Part shown: piece after piece, positions 22,972-33,885 of the stretch | Position numbering within the stretch: position 1 is the first letter of the stretch | Layout of the letters: the number at the start of each line of letters is the position of its first letter | Assembly: GCA_015501055.1 (NCBI GenBank) | Contig: JADNYV010000020.1 | Span: 62,001-126,000 of the forward strand | Direction: 5' to 3' | From: Mucidula mucida | Taxonomy: Eukaryota; Basidiomycota; Agaricomycetes; Agaricales; Physalacriaceae | Length of the DNA stretch: 64,000 bases | Notes under the pieces: model-generated | Databases searched by the model: none | Seen by the model: only the letters and a program-made list of their open reading frames with translations | What the model was told of the DNA's origin: nothing | Translations under genes and position numbers: made by a program

Positions 22972-25900
22972 CTACTGGCCGAATGTCCTCCCAATCCTCC
23001 GAGTCCTCCGAGTCATAGCGGTACTGATGGTGTGCATGCCGAAAAGGGACAGCGGGGACTCTCCTAGCAGGAGGGGGACAGGGGGACCTCCTAGCAGGGG
23101 AGGGACAAGGGGACCTCCAGCAGGGGGAGGGACAATGGGTATCCTCCGAGCAGGAGGAGGGCCAACGTGCTCTGCTAACTCAGCAGCGTCGAACAAGCCT
23201 CCAGTGCGACACTCATTCCGGGTCCAATGAGCATAGATTTTGTCGTCAATCCGCCGGTTGTTAGCCGCCCCTCTGTGCAGGCTCTTTCCGCAAGTGTAAC
23301 AGAAGTGTCTAGAAAGGCGGTCATCAGTTATAAGGTCAGCCTAGTAGGGCGACACATACGTATCGCATCCTGGAGCTCGACACTGTAAATTGCCGGTGAG
23401 TCAACGTCCAAATCAGAGAAGAGCTTCAAACTTACACGCATATGGTTACAGCCATCTATCTTTTCGCAAGGCGTCCTAAAGAAATGTTAATCACTGGAGC
23501 ATTATGTTATCTACGAAGTGCCTTACTTGCATCCTGATAGTCAATTGTGAGCACAGCAGCGTATGAGAGCAAGAAGCGTCGAAACATACCTGGGCAATAT
23601 TGCAGATCTCCTGCGTCCTTCAGTCTCTGTAACTCTTTCTCCCCATCGCAAGAATGTTCCAATCCAGAAACTACTGCTTGATTGCAGCGCTTGCACCAAG
23701 AAAAATCGCATCCAGGTAACGGGCAATCTAATATATCGGTCCCAGTCGTCTCCTCTCGGTCAAGTCTGAACATTTGCTTGCATCTTAGATCGTCAGCGAC
23801 TAGCCTCGTTGACAGATCCAACAACGTACTTTGGGCAAGTGGTATCAACAGCAAACACTGCTACTGAGAGGCGTTCCAACTTCTGGTAAGACTCCTGAGA
23901 TATACCAATCACCTCGATGAGCTCTTGTTCAATCGCTGAGGAGGGACTCAGTGAGGGAGAGAAGAAAAGCGTAAGAACTTACTAGACTTATCGCTTTCAT
24001 TGTCACAGCAGGGGCAGAAAACTGGATACCGGTCTTCCTGTAACGTTGTTTCAATCTGGGCCCGCAAACAAGCTCTGCAAGTTATGTGGTCGCAATGTGG
24101 CACAATCGCCTGATTTTCGATGGAATGAACTTCCATGCAGATTACACACGTAAAGATCTGTTGTGGCGCAATTTCTTGGTTGAGTTGTGCTGTAATCGCT
24201 GCCACTCGACGGTCATCCTCGTCGTACTCTCTCTGCAAGCGCTCAGCAGTCTCTCTATCCTCGTCGTTCATGTCGTACTGGACATATGTGTCATGGGAAG
24301 GTGGAATGAAAGGCTGAAGTTCCTCGTGGTCAAGAATTTTCACCATCAAGTCTTCCTGCTCCGACGCCAACTTGCCATGCTCCAGGTCGTAATGTCCTTG
24401 AATTTGAAGGGCTATGACGGCATCCTGGGCCGCTAATTCCACCTCACTAACTCGCGTCGTCCAGGAGAAGTCCTGCTTCTGAGAGGGTAAGCGGTCGACA
24501 ACTGTTCCAACAGCGGTGGCGTCACGACTCCGGAGGGGGAAATGCTCTCCGTCAACGCGCCTATGCTCCGATTCAGGGTCAGAGCTGCTGGCCGAGGGTG
24601 CAACATGTTGAATCTGATCTGTAGAGCTCTGAGATCTTTCATGGACCTCCGACCTTCGGGTCTCGAGACGCTGTTCGTTGGAGATTCCTTTCCGAGAGAC
24701 TCCAACCACAACAGGGTCCGCGTGCCTCGTAGCCTCGCCTTGATGATTAATGCCCTGGTGCAGTTCAAGCTTCTCTATATTGACCAGCCGCTCCGAGTCC
24801 GACGGCTCTTTCTGGGGACCCTCTGCGTGAGAGCGAACGAATGGACGAGCGGTGTTATGAACCTCTAGACGAAGCCCCTGGCGCTCATGTACTTTTTGAA
24901 GCGCTTCCGCTAGCAGATAATCAGGCTGTCGGTGAGCAGCGTTCGTTGGCTTGCTCTGAGACTGATGCTGATAGATCATATCATCGTCCCCGCGTCCATC
25001 TCGAAAATCCGACTGCCTTTCCCGCAAAAACTCCCTCTGCAGTGCTTCTGCCAGATTACGATCCAAGGTGTCATCGGGAACAGAGGTCCTAGCTTCAGGC
25101 TGCGCGTGTCCATCTTGTGAAAGTGCTGCTGGTATACGGATCGAATCTTGAGGCTCGGCCTGACCTAGCAACTGACGCTTTAGGTTCAGTACTTGGGCCT
25201 TGAGCTCGCGCAGTGTCAAACTGTCCTCAGACAAGGGGTGATCGGAGTGCGAGTAAAGCATGTTCGTCTGCTTCGACACGAGCTCATCATACGAATTCGA
25301 TTGCTTCTCGAGTACTGTGCTGCCGTCGTCGACACGGTGATGTACAGCTCTTTTCGATACGGCGAGCCGTTCTCGCTCGAGTATCTCAAGCCTCCGACGC
25401 AAGAACGTCAACTCGTGTTCTTGATTACTGGCTCTTGTAGAAAGATCATCCGTCAGTGGACATTCTTTGTCTAGGTCTAATGTCTCCACACGGTGATGAC
25501 ACTGCCTGGTGCGAAATGCTCCTGGCCTTTCGTCGGATAATGATAAAGGAAGAAGAGGTGCCTTTTCAGAAGTAGACTTGGCGTCGTTGTCGGTAAACCG
25601 TCTGCGATCCGCATGATCGCGACGGCTGAAAACAGCTGCGAGTTGAGCTTTCAGTCTATCATTGTCTGACAGCAGCGATGTCTGTGCTGTCGTTGAGGTC
25701 TCCAGGGCTTGCCTCAGCGCCTGGACCTCGGTGCTGTCGGTGGCAGACGAAGAAGCTAGCTCCCTGCGTTCCTTTCGAAGCCTTTCCAGTTCCCTTCTCT
25801 GAGACAGAAGTACACTGTACATCTCAATATCGGCAGCAAGTTGGACGACCGGAGGATTGGGATCAACGAATATCTGAGACTGGAAGATATCAAAATACTC

Positions 25901-26633
25901 GGTTGATTGCCATTCCCCGTCGTCCAAGTCAAGGTCCACATGAAAGAGATCGGAAAGATAAGAAGCTGCAGCTTCGGGTTTGGTGAACAAGAGTAAGCCA
26001 GCGCCATCAGGGTGATCATGCTGACGAGGATGAGAGTCGAAGATGGCGTAGACACTGCCTCGTTTGTTGAATATCTTAGCACACGCTATAATTTCAGGGA
26101 TGCGGGTGATGATGGCGACCGCAGGCTTCTTACCGGGGGCATAAACCTCGAGCTTCCTGCATAGATGTCAAGACTTGTGGTGACTGAAACGAATAACATA
26201 CCGGAGTGTCTCTAGGAAGCCGCCGCCATTGACGAGGCCCTGTTCGACTTCAACAGTTTCCATAGCTGTCCGGAAGGTAGTCATTGTGACAATTCCCTCA
26301 ACTTCAAGGTGGGCATCACAGCCTGCTGTGGCCCACAGACGACAGATGGACATGATGTCCTGGAAAAGTTGTCAGGACGTGCATAAATGTTATAAATCCA
26401 ACAGAGAATACCTGTATCTTGTCGAGAGAAGTGATCTGCTTCAATACATCGTCGGGGTCCCCAGCGGACCCCACGAGTTTGATGACGGTCCTGGCAAAAT
26501 TGGCAGCGGCCATGCCACAGGATGATACGGCACCAGTCGCGTATTGGCTCGTTCCTGGATAGCTGGTCGTCAACTGGGAAGTCCTGAAAAGTTTATCGAT
26601 GTCATCTTCCGTTTGTATACCATGGGGAAGCAT
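22972..26633 (-). CDS. RBR (RING-IBR-RING) E3 ubiquitin ligase with cysteine-protease-like N-terminal domain
   Basis: Residues from about 40 to 150 contain a Cys box (SSCGMAAANFAR, Cys codon 26517-26519) and, after AGCDAHLEVEGI and an AIITRIP segment, a VYAIFDSHPR motif with Asp at 26036-26038 and His at 26030-26032. This order matches papain-fold deubiquitinases of the D-x-H kind, which is an inference. A ~480-residue coiled-coil and disordered region follows (RRELERLRKERREL). Then comes a full RBR module: RING1 CVICMEVHSIENQ...CDHITCRACL with CPCC; IBR CPLPGCDFSWCKRC; and RING2/Rcat YCPGCQTPCEKIDGCNHM, whose Cys (codon 23448-23450) is the expected ubiquitin-thioester residue. The tail is Pro-rich and repetitive. 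The start is ATG 26631-26633. Confidence 0.85.
23045..23165. repeat. GC-rich degenerate tandem repeat (~30 bp unit) at the 3' end of the RBR gene
   Basis: About four imperfect copies of a unit built on CTCCTAGCAGG-(A)GGGGGACAGGGGGAC are visible on the plus strand. On the minus strand they encode a Pro/Gly/Leu-rich tail (PPLLGGPPVPLLL) after the catalytic domain. The unit length is kept as a multiple of three. Confidence 0.7.
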
Positions 26634-27160
26634 GATGCGCGTCGGGCTGAGGAGAAGATTTGGAGAATGTTGAGCATGATTACTCGCCTTTTATTCGTAT
26701 GGTATCCCAGGAGTGAGGCATTGCTAAGCACAATAATCTAGTATGTGCTAAAGACTAACAATAACATTCTCACCCGAACAAAAGAATCGAATTTCGTGGC
26801 TGACGATCGGTGAAATTGGAGGAAGCACAAGAACGTGAGAAAACTGACAACAATTGGTACCAAAAGGAATTCGAACGTAACCGACGACGAAACGCAAGTG
26901 CCCTTTAATAGATAATAGGCCTGACGACTATGAACAATAAGGATAAGCGCACTCCGGTCAATGCTCTACTCCCCCCAAGATTTTTTCCTGATATGCAGAC
27001 AATTTCATGAACCACAGGCCCCCAACACCACAGGTAGTAGAAGCACCAAAGTGGCAGCGCACTCACTTGATAGCCACAAGTGCAATGACTATTGCCTTAA
27101 GTATATCACCCAAAGGACGTTCAACTTCATGGTTCCAGCTCCGTATGTGCTACTTTCGAC
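26634..27160. other. Intergenic region upstream of the RBR gene
   Basis: About 530 bp holding the RBR gene promoter (minus strand) and the 3' UTR of the next minus-strand gene. I see no coding similarity, structured RNA or repeat. Confidence 0.5.
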
Positions 27161-27561
27161 CTAGAGTCCGGATGTTTCGTCTTTGCCTTGTTGCGCATCA
27201 CCATTCAAAACTTCATTTTTCAAATCGCCTCCGTTCAATGACTGATCAATAGCACCGGTCGCATTATCTTTGCGATATGGATCCTGACCGCCACGCTGCG
27301 ACTTGTCAGACCAGACATTGGGTGATGCACCGTATCCGCCAGACGATGTCGCTGAAGGCATAATTAATCGTGTATAATAACTGTCTTCAAGAGAAACTCA
27401 CTATCGCCAGCAGAAGGATAGTTTTTGGTACTGCTGTCAAAACTCTTACGCTCAACTTCTAACAGATGCGTCGGTACTTCGAACCAGAAAAGGTCACGAT
27501 CAACCATACCGTCACCTGCAAATGAGCCTGTGAATGCGTTCTGAGTAGTACTAGTAGACAT
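27161..27561 (-). CDS. Small hypothetical protein
   Basis: I do not recognise this protein. Exon 1 starts at ATG 27559-27561 (MSTSTTQNAFTGSF), continues with DRDLFWFEVPTHLLEVERK, and ends at a GTGAGT donor near 27402. The second exon starts after CTTCAG near 27350 and reads TTSSGGYGASPNVWSDKS, then a Gly/Asp/Asn-rich polar tail ending in stop at 27161. The two-exon model keeps the frame and gives about 115 residues. The composition (Gly, Asn, Asp, Gln) suggests a disordered protein without signal peptide or membrane segment. An upstream in-frame ATG at 27618 is possible but adds residues that look like leader. Confidence 0.5.
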
Positions 27562-27872
27562 GAGGGTGAGTGTTGAGTTTATGTGTCTCGAAATGACGCG
27601 AAGTTTGATGTCATCCATTGGAGCCCCACAATCGATTGGTAGCAGTCAAGCCGCTCAATGCCAGCTTTTCAAAAGCTCGAAGTCGCCGATTGAAAACACA
27701 AATTGAAGTCGACGCTTTGTAAGGTAGCAAACAACTACTGCGATTTATTTGAAGCCTCGCCTGATATAATGCTATACCAAATTTACGACCTCATGTTATG
27801 TGTCGAGCTCCGGCGCCAATTGTTGTTTCGTCCAATCTTCAATACAAGAGCTGAGAATAGAAATTACGATGT
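27562..27872. other. Intergenic between RPT4 and the small hypothetical gene
   Basis: About 310 bp between two same-strand genes, presumably the RPT4 3' UTR and the next promoter. Nothing further recognised. Confidence 0.45.
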
Positions 27873-29462
27873 CTAGGCAGAATATTCCAACTTGGCTGCA
27901 AGAGAATCAGAATTGGCCTTGGAGACTACGGAAAGACTCACTCTCATGCTTCTTTGCATCGCTCACTTTCCGCGCAGCCTTGGTCAGATCTTCTTGATTT
28001 ATGTACTCACTACACGCGAGGTGAGTGGTAATGGAGCTCAAAGTAAGGCAAAAGGGGCTTACCGATCATCTCGAATTGCGAACATGCCTGCCTCCGTCAC
28101 GACGTTACGTAGGTCAGCACCGTTGAATCCGTCGGAGAGCTATGTACCCCGATGAGAGTCAATGTCATGAATTGGAGAGGAGACAAACAGACCTTGACGA
28201 TAGCCTCATAGTCGATTTCGCCATCCTTGTTGACCGGCGCAGCATGAATTTTGAGGATCTCCAACCGTGCCTGCTCATTTGGAAGAGGAACCTCAACTTT
28301 CCGATCAAGACGCCCTGGACGAAGTAGAGCGGGATCAAGTGTATCTGGTCGATTGGTTGCCATTATTAACTTTGTACGACCCAAAGAGTCGAAACCGTCC
28401 ATCTGGTTGAGAAGCTATAGAGAATATCAGATATTGAGAAGCATTGATGACTGACTACAGCAGACCTCCATAAGAGTGCGCTGGATTTCACGATCAGCAC
28501 TGGTTCCTTCTGAGAAACGACGACCACCGATGGCGTCAATTTCGTCCATAAAAATCACGCAAGGTTCGTGGTCTCTAGCATAGCCAAACATTTCACGAAC
28601 GACGCGCGCACTCTCTCCAATGTATTTGTCTACGATGGCCGAAGAAACGACTTTGAGGAAGTTGGTTTGCAACGTTGCAGCAACAGCTCGTGCCAAGAGC
28701 GTCTTGCCAGTACCGGGTGGGCCATAAAGCAGGACACCTTTCGGAGGTGTGATTCCGACACGGAGGAATAGCTCGGGATTGAGAAGGGGGAGTTCTATGA
28801 TCTGTTAATGATGATCAGGAGCGGCTTGGTAGTGGGAGGAATGGATATACTTCACGCAACTCGCGTACTTGCTCACCAAGACCGCCAATACCAGCAAATG
28901 TCGCCCCTCCCGGATCCTCCAGACTCATCTTGTAAACTAGAGGATCCACTTCGCGTGGAAGAATGCGCATTATAGTCAACGTGGTCATGTCGAGCGAAAC
29001 ACGCGTTCCGTTTTTCAGCTTGGCTACTGGTAAAGTAGGGCGATATGACACGACATAGCGAGGACCTGATGATGCCTTGACAATGACTGTGGGTTGTTGG
29101 AAAACGGAGTCGCAAGAGAGAACTCATTGACGTACATCGGTCGTCGTCCAACTGCTTCATAACCTCGCCGATGATCTGGCCAACGGATTGAACGGCCTTT
29201 ATGTCTTCCTCGGTCTTCTCGTAGTCCTGTTCCAAGTCTTTCAAAGAGAACCGCACTGCCGGTCGTCAGAACGGCGGTGACGCCCACGAGCAGGTCACTC
29301 ACGGTTCTTAAGGCTCAGTCCACTGCTTTCATGATTCCGCATTTTCTAAGATTGTGAGAAAGAGTGTGTAATATATGATCAACAAAGTAGTACCTCTCTG
29401 TAGCTCTTGAGAGCATCCTGTCGCCGTTGGTCCATTGCGCCCGAAGATGTTGAGGCGTCCAT
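27873..29462 (-). CDS. RPT4: 26S proteasome regulatory ATPase subunit Rpt4 (PSMC6)
   Basis: One of six AAA+ subunits of the proteasome base, unfolding ubiquitinated substrates. Order: N-terminal coiled coil ([22 protein letters not shown]), OB fold ([17 protein letters not shown]), then AAA domain with Walker [14 protein letters not shown], the pore loop [14 protein letters not shown], Walker [14 protein letters not shown], the arginine-finger stretch [21 protein letters not shown], and the small domain [13 protein letters not shown]. The Rpt4 type is shown by the [13 protein letters not shown] and [14 protein letters not shown] context. The last exons read [16 protein letters not shown] and KLEYSA-stop; an HbYX tail is absent, as is normal for Rpt4. 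At least seven short introns are used. The start ATG 29460-29462 opens [16 protein letters not shown]. It ends 97 bp before the divergent tRNA-Pro. Confidence 0.96.
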
Positions 29463-29559
29463 AGTGGATGATAGTGTGAACGAGAGACGCGTATTAAGGA
29501 TGACGCGTCCCGCAAGCGTGACTAGAGCCTGAAAAAGGCTACGGACGTTCACCACATGT

Positions 29560-29640
29560 GGCCTGATGGTCTAGTAGTATGATTCCTTGTTAGGGTTATC
29601 CGTTTCGAGGAGGTCCCGGGTTCAATTCCCGGTCAGGCCC
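29560..29640 (+). tRNA. tRNA-Pro (anticodon AGG) with a 9-nt intron
   Basis: The acceptor stem GGCCTGA pairs perfectly with TCAGGCC, followed by discriminator C at 29640. The T arm CCGGG-TTCAATT-CCCGG is perfect. The anticodon stem CCTTG pairs with CGAGG (one T-G wobble). The stretch between the stem halves is 16 nt instead of 7: TTAGGG, a 9-nt insertion at the canonical intron position after base 37 (about 29596-29604), and T. The anticodon is AGG at 29592-29594. The D arm follows the tRNA-Pro pattern (GTCTAGTAGTATGATT). Confidence 0.92.
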
Positions 29641-29641
29641 A

Positions 29642-29649
29642 TTTCTTTT
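29642..29649 (+). terminator. RNA polymerase III terminator for tRNA-Pro
   Basis: TTTCTTTT starts two bases after the tRNA 3' end; the T4 run at 29646-29649 is the minimal Pol III stop signal. Confidence 0.7.
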
Positions 29650-29673
29650 CCATTTCAGTGCTAGGTAGGTTTA

Positions 29674-29742
29674 GAGCCTGTTCGGATACCGCCGCTCGCG
29701 GAAAGTGGACGTGGAAAGTGGGCTCGGAGGTCGGACCGGGCG
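29674..29742 (+). repeat. Left terminal inverted repeat of the Harbinger-type MITE
   Basis: 69 bp matching the reverse complement of 30193-30262. It contains an internal direct repeat of GGAAAGTGG. Confidence 0.9.
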
Positions 29743-30192
29743 CGTCCGACCTCATCCAAGAGCGATGCATCGGTGAATATCTGATGCGTACCATTGAGAA
29801 ACATGGTGAAAGTGACCTCTTGGAGCTGCTTGAACTACTCTTGCCCTTTTTTGATCATATCTGTAGCGTTCTTCCATGTCTTCGAGCTTGTATCTACTAC
29901 TTACTGTGCAGGGGCCATGAATGTATTGTTATTCTGATGTGTTTATTGTCTGTGAAACCACATGGGGCTTGGCGTGGATGGGGGGAAGCAAGGAGGACGA
30001 TTGGAGGACGGGGCACCAGCAAGGATCTTAGACTGGTCATGACATGCTCAGACACGGCGCTTCTTCTGGACAAATCATACTGATAACATGTTTTATAGCA
30101 CTTGAACTAGTCATTTACATTGGCACAAGCACAACAATGGCATTTCTGGCACACTTGAGCGCGTTTCTTTGTGGAGCGGCGACCTCGGACAA

Positions 30193-30262
30193 CGCCCGGT
30201 CCGACCTCCGAGCCCACTTTCCACGGTCCACTTTCCGCGAGCGGCAGTATCCGAACAGGCTC
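30193..30262 (-). repeat. Right terminal inverted repeat of the Harbinger-type MITE
   Basis: 70 bp, the reverse complement of the left repeat with one mismatch and one extra base. Confidence 0.9.
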
Positions 30263-30296
30263 TTAGGGTGGCGCAGTAAACCTCTAGGCTCTTGGG

Positions 30297-30712
30297 TAGG
30301 GTCGTGGAAATAACCTCCGGATGTAGGAAAATAACTGTTACTTACCTACTCTGGGCCTTGCTTATTTACCGGGTTAGAAACGGTTATTTACCTGCACGTC
30401 CTTCTCGCGGGAAGGGACAAAGTCTGTTTGGCCTGCTGTTCTTGATGTTTTTCTTCTCCAGAGAGCTCTTTCAAGAGGCTAAAATGTCATTACTGTCAGA
30501 CTGTAGCTCAACTATCCCTTGCCATGTAGTTCTAAGTCATTGGAAAGCTGACCCCGAATTTGGTGCGCCACAGATCATGTGCAAATGTCATGTGAGGGTA
30601 AATAATCTCCCGCTGACGCCCTTAGGCTAAGGTTACGAACTGGTAAATAAGCAGTAATTTACCGGGAAATAACCTCTCGGTACGTTAACCTAGGTTATTT
30701 CCATTACCCTAA
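30297..30712. mobile_element. hAT-type MITE, 416 bp, with 8-bp target duplication CTCTTGGG
   Basis: A perfect 8-bp direct repeat CTCTTGGG flanks the element at 30289-30296 and 30713-30720. The ends are inverted: left TAGGGTCGTGGAAATAACCT, right (reverse complement) TTAGGGTAATGGAAATAACC. An 8-bp duplication and TAGGG-type ends are the marks of hAT elements. The interior carries scattered TTATTTACC/GGTAAATAA motifs near both ends, the kind of subterminal repeat bound by hAT transposases. There is no transposase frame. It begins 31 bp after the Harbinger-type MITE duplication. Confidence 0.85.
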
Positions 30713-31021
30713 CTCTTGGGCCTCCCAGGAGCCTCAGGTTTTGAAACCGTTAATAACAGTTTTAATACCGGCACATGATGTAGGGCAGCGGCGCGTCCAA
30801 CGTTTCTCCCGCCATTATCACCTTCTCTGAGAGCCAGCAATGTTTGAACAAGTGATTGTGCGTGCCTGGTCATTGGCTGCTACTACTGGTGGACGTCTGG
30901 CCTCGAGAGTACTAGTCTCCGTAGGCTGACTTAATGAACTCCAGCTAACGATTAGAATTCCGAAAAAGTCCATTATATGCAAGGGTATGTAGTTCAGAGT
31001 ACGCCGAAACCAAGCGAATCA
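30713..31021. other. Intergenic between the MITEs and SEC1
   Basis: Holds the second copy of the hAT duplication, then about 300 bp that should contain the SEC1 3' UTR. No other feature recognised. Confidence 0.5.
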
Positions 31022-33885
31022 TCAAAATCGGAATAAACCTTTCTTCTTTTTCTTGTCCTCTTTCATCGAGGGCGTGTATGAGTTGGACGAGGCATAGGAC
31101 TCTGTTGGTGACGGCTGCGGTCGACCCCGATCCTTCTTCGGCGGCGCCAGACTGGGATTCGGGCGAGGTTGTGGACGTGGACCATCTTTCGTGAAGTACT
31201 TCTCGTCATAGAATTGTTGATATGGACGTGGCCCCTTGAATTCCGGAAGGCCGTTGGGCATTACTCGTGAGCCGACACCAGCCAACTCCAACGATTTCAT
31301 GTCGTCGATGAACTGACGAGGGGTAATCGTGTGTGTAGAGCCTGGCATCGGTAAATATACGGCACTACCGCAAGGTGGCGATGAAGCACGAACCAATGTA
31401 GATATCCTTGTTCAAAGAAGTGGAAAGATTGTACACCTCTCGCATTTCAGAGTACGTCATTCCTCCAGCGACGAAAACAAAGACACGTTGTTTGCTGCTT
31501 TCAGTTGCGGCTCCAGGACGCGCTGGTCGGTGCCATGAAGGTTTTGCGCTCCGTAACGAAGTAGTTGGCGTGACTGTTGTTCGTAGGGTGGGAGGTGGTA
31601 CAGCAGACGGAGAATCCTTGACATAAGGAAAGAGGGTAGGATCTAGCTTGTTTTCAACATGTTCCTGGAAAGAAGGTCAGTCCAAGAGAGTTTCGTCTGA
31701 CTTGAACAGACCTGGATGACTGTCTTGAGTAACGGTTGGTAACGCGACAATTCATAGTCATCATCGTTCGGTTTCTGTTTGAGCTTCTTCTTAACGTCTT
31801 TATCGCTTGGACCCTAGGCCTCTTTAGTAAGTCGTGTGAGGTGAACATGTTACGAACGAACTCTGGAGATTCGGACACCAAGATAGAGTAGAGCATTGAC
31901 GGCATCTTGTTCCGGTATTGAAAGTCGAGCATGTTGATACAAACGACGTCGATCTTCATCGGGAACTCCTTCTCGATGTTGGATGTACAGAGCTACGATA
32001 CGAACTTTATTTGCATTGCTGTGTCATGACAGGCAGATTCAGTATGATAACGGAAAAGGGACGACGTGCTTACATGACTTCTCGGCTGTCAAGAAGCGGT
32101 ACCATTTCCTCAACGAGCTTCTTGGGTGTTTTACCTTCAGCAGTCAAGCCAGTGGCACAGTTCTATAGAGACAGACAGATCGAGTTCACGAAGACAACAG
32201 GACCAAAGACATACGAACCTGTTCAACGGTGGCGACAAGCGGTAGCTTATCCCGCTCAAATATTCCCATACACTCCTGCGCCATGTTTAGATGTAAAGAG
32301 AACTAGAAATCCGTCAATATTGACAAGTAGGAAGATCAGCTATTTGACCTTTTCCCGCTGCTCTTGATACTGCGGTAGACCAGCAAGCATCTCTTTCATA
32401 TCATTCAGATTAGCGGCACCGTCCCTTCGAGGAATTGAGTATACCTTTAGAAAGACACTTTCGTTATTACGCACCCCTTGAAAACCGCGTTGTCCTCCAA
32501 GAATTTGTTGAAGTCTGCCATTAGCTTGTCGATAGCTTCTCGCATGTGCATATGTCTGACGGCGGTCCATACGTTGTCTTGATCAGAAAGCGTCGCCGTC
32601 TTGTCTTCGTACGCCCCAACGGACGATTGAAACTTGTAACTAGTCGCAAATTAGCGATGTTTAAGGGTCTAAGAAGTGAAACATACGTGTAAGTTTTGCC
32701 ATCCTCGATAGGAAGAAGATCGTTCGCCATTGCTTGATACGTGAACTCGTGTAATAAGGGAGCCATCGTGTCCATTGCGCGATCCGTTATTATAAGCGTT
32801 GATCGACCCCGTGCTGGATCTACTTTGGCAAAGTCGGGCGTTTGTTTCTTGTACTCCTCTAGGTTACCCTGGACCATGAACGCAAGGAGCTTGGTAACAA
32901 AGTCTGATTCTACAGATTCATATGCCCGAGCCTCAGCGCCTCGAGCCAAATTGGTTCGCCATCTGCCACTGCCTTCCGCAGGAGGTGGTGGACGGGTAGA
33001 AGCGTGTGGTTTGAGAGGGCCAAGGGGAGGGTGGTTGGGAGGTACGTAGTAGCGGATGAACGGAAACTCGTTGAGAGTGATGCAAATATTAGAAATCTAA
33101 AAGCAAGTCGATGTCACAAGCCAAGTCGGACGGTTCGTGGCACTCACAAGTTTACTAGTGAAATGCAGACTTTCGTCTAGCCGCTCGCGCGCCATTCGGT
33201 ACTCATTTTCGCTGCGTGGCGGACTGTAGATGCTGAAGAACATTTCGGGGGATTGAGTCGAGAAAGTCTGAGCCTCGAGGGCTGTGAAATACGATTAGCT
33301 ATGCCCATCATTGTGAGACGGTTGTGGCGAACCCGCAAAATTGACATATAGATCCTTGAGTGCCTTAAGATAAGGCTCGGCGGGAGATTGTGTTAAGCGC
33401 TCAAAGAGAGGTTCAGGCAGACCTTGGGACAAGATAAATGGGGATCCAGGGTGTAAGATGTATGTCCGCACCGTCGATGAAGAAGAGATGACCGCCTGCG
33501 TACTGGGGCGTAGGGGAAGAATAGTCCCTAATAATTCTGTCAACGTTCTGGGTAGTGGCCATCAACAAGTAGAGCGCCTCGAATTCTGGCTGGGGTTCGC
33601 GGTAGTTTGATATCGATTCGATCACTGCAGACAATGAGATGTGCGGTCCAAAGGGCGGGAGGTACTGCACGAACGGGTAACATTCTCCTCGAGGATGTCA
33701 AACTGCTTGAGAACGGAGCCCAGAAGCTTCTGCGAGTGCTCGTCCACGACAAGAATCTTCCATTTGCCTGGCGGCTCGACGGAGCGAATCGCTTCGAGAA
33801 ATTCTGCGAGGCGTCGTTAGTGTATGCGACGGGCTCGACGTGTTTCAGGCGTACTATTCCGGACGGTCGTGATGAGGGAGGCCAT
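31022..33885 (-). CDS. SEC1: Sec1/Munc18 family protein Sec1 (exocytic SNARE regulator)
   Basis: Binds syntaxin/SNARE complexes and drives fusion of secretory vesicles at the plasma membrane. The N-terminus, resolved by splicing (start ATG 33883-33885, donor A|GTACGC), reads MASLITTVRN then KFLEAIRSVEPPGKWKILVVDEHSQ and GSVLKQFDILEENVT, a canonical SM opening. Later landmarks are LYVNFAALEAQTF, FVTKLLAFMVQGNLEEYKK, RGRSTLIITDRAMDTMAPLLHEFTYQAMANDLL and VFVFVAGGMTYSEMREVY. The tail is polar and Pro/Lys-rich, ending KKKKKGLFRF-stop at 31022. About ten introns. The TDRAMDTMAPLLHEFTYQAM element and overall spacing fit Sec1/STXBP rather than Sly1, Vps33 or Vps45. The PARP-E2 gene diverges from it. 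Confidence 0.93.

Larger units (their letters stand above)
29674..30262. mobile_element. PIF/Harbinger-type MITE, 589 bp, with 70-bp terminal inverted repeats and TTA duplication
   Basis: The left end 29674-29742 and the reverse complement of the right end 30193-30262 are identical except for one C/T difference and one inserted base. Both start GAGCCTGTTCGGATA. The element is flanked by TTA at 29671-29673 and 30263-30265, the 3-bp duplication typical of PIF/Harbinger (Tourist) elements, whose ends also commonly begin with a G-rich GCCTGTT motif. No transposase is encoded; the internal reading frames match nothing. The near-identical ends suggest a recent insertion. It sits 33 bp downstream of tRNA-Pro. 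Just inside the left end GAGGTCGGAC and GTCCGACCTC form a 10-bp hairpin stem. Confidence 0.9.

Noticed and set aside
29658..30083. Open frame in the Harbinger-type MITE as a coding gene
   Set aside because: It begins outside the element, includes the inverted repeat and shows no family motif.
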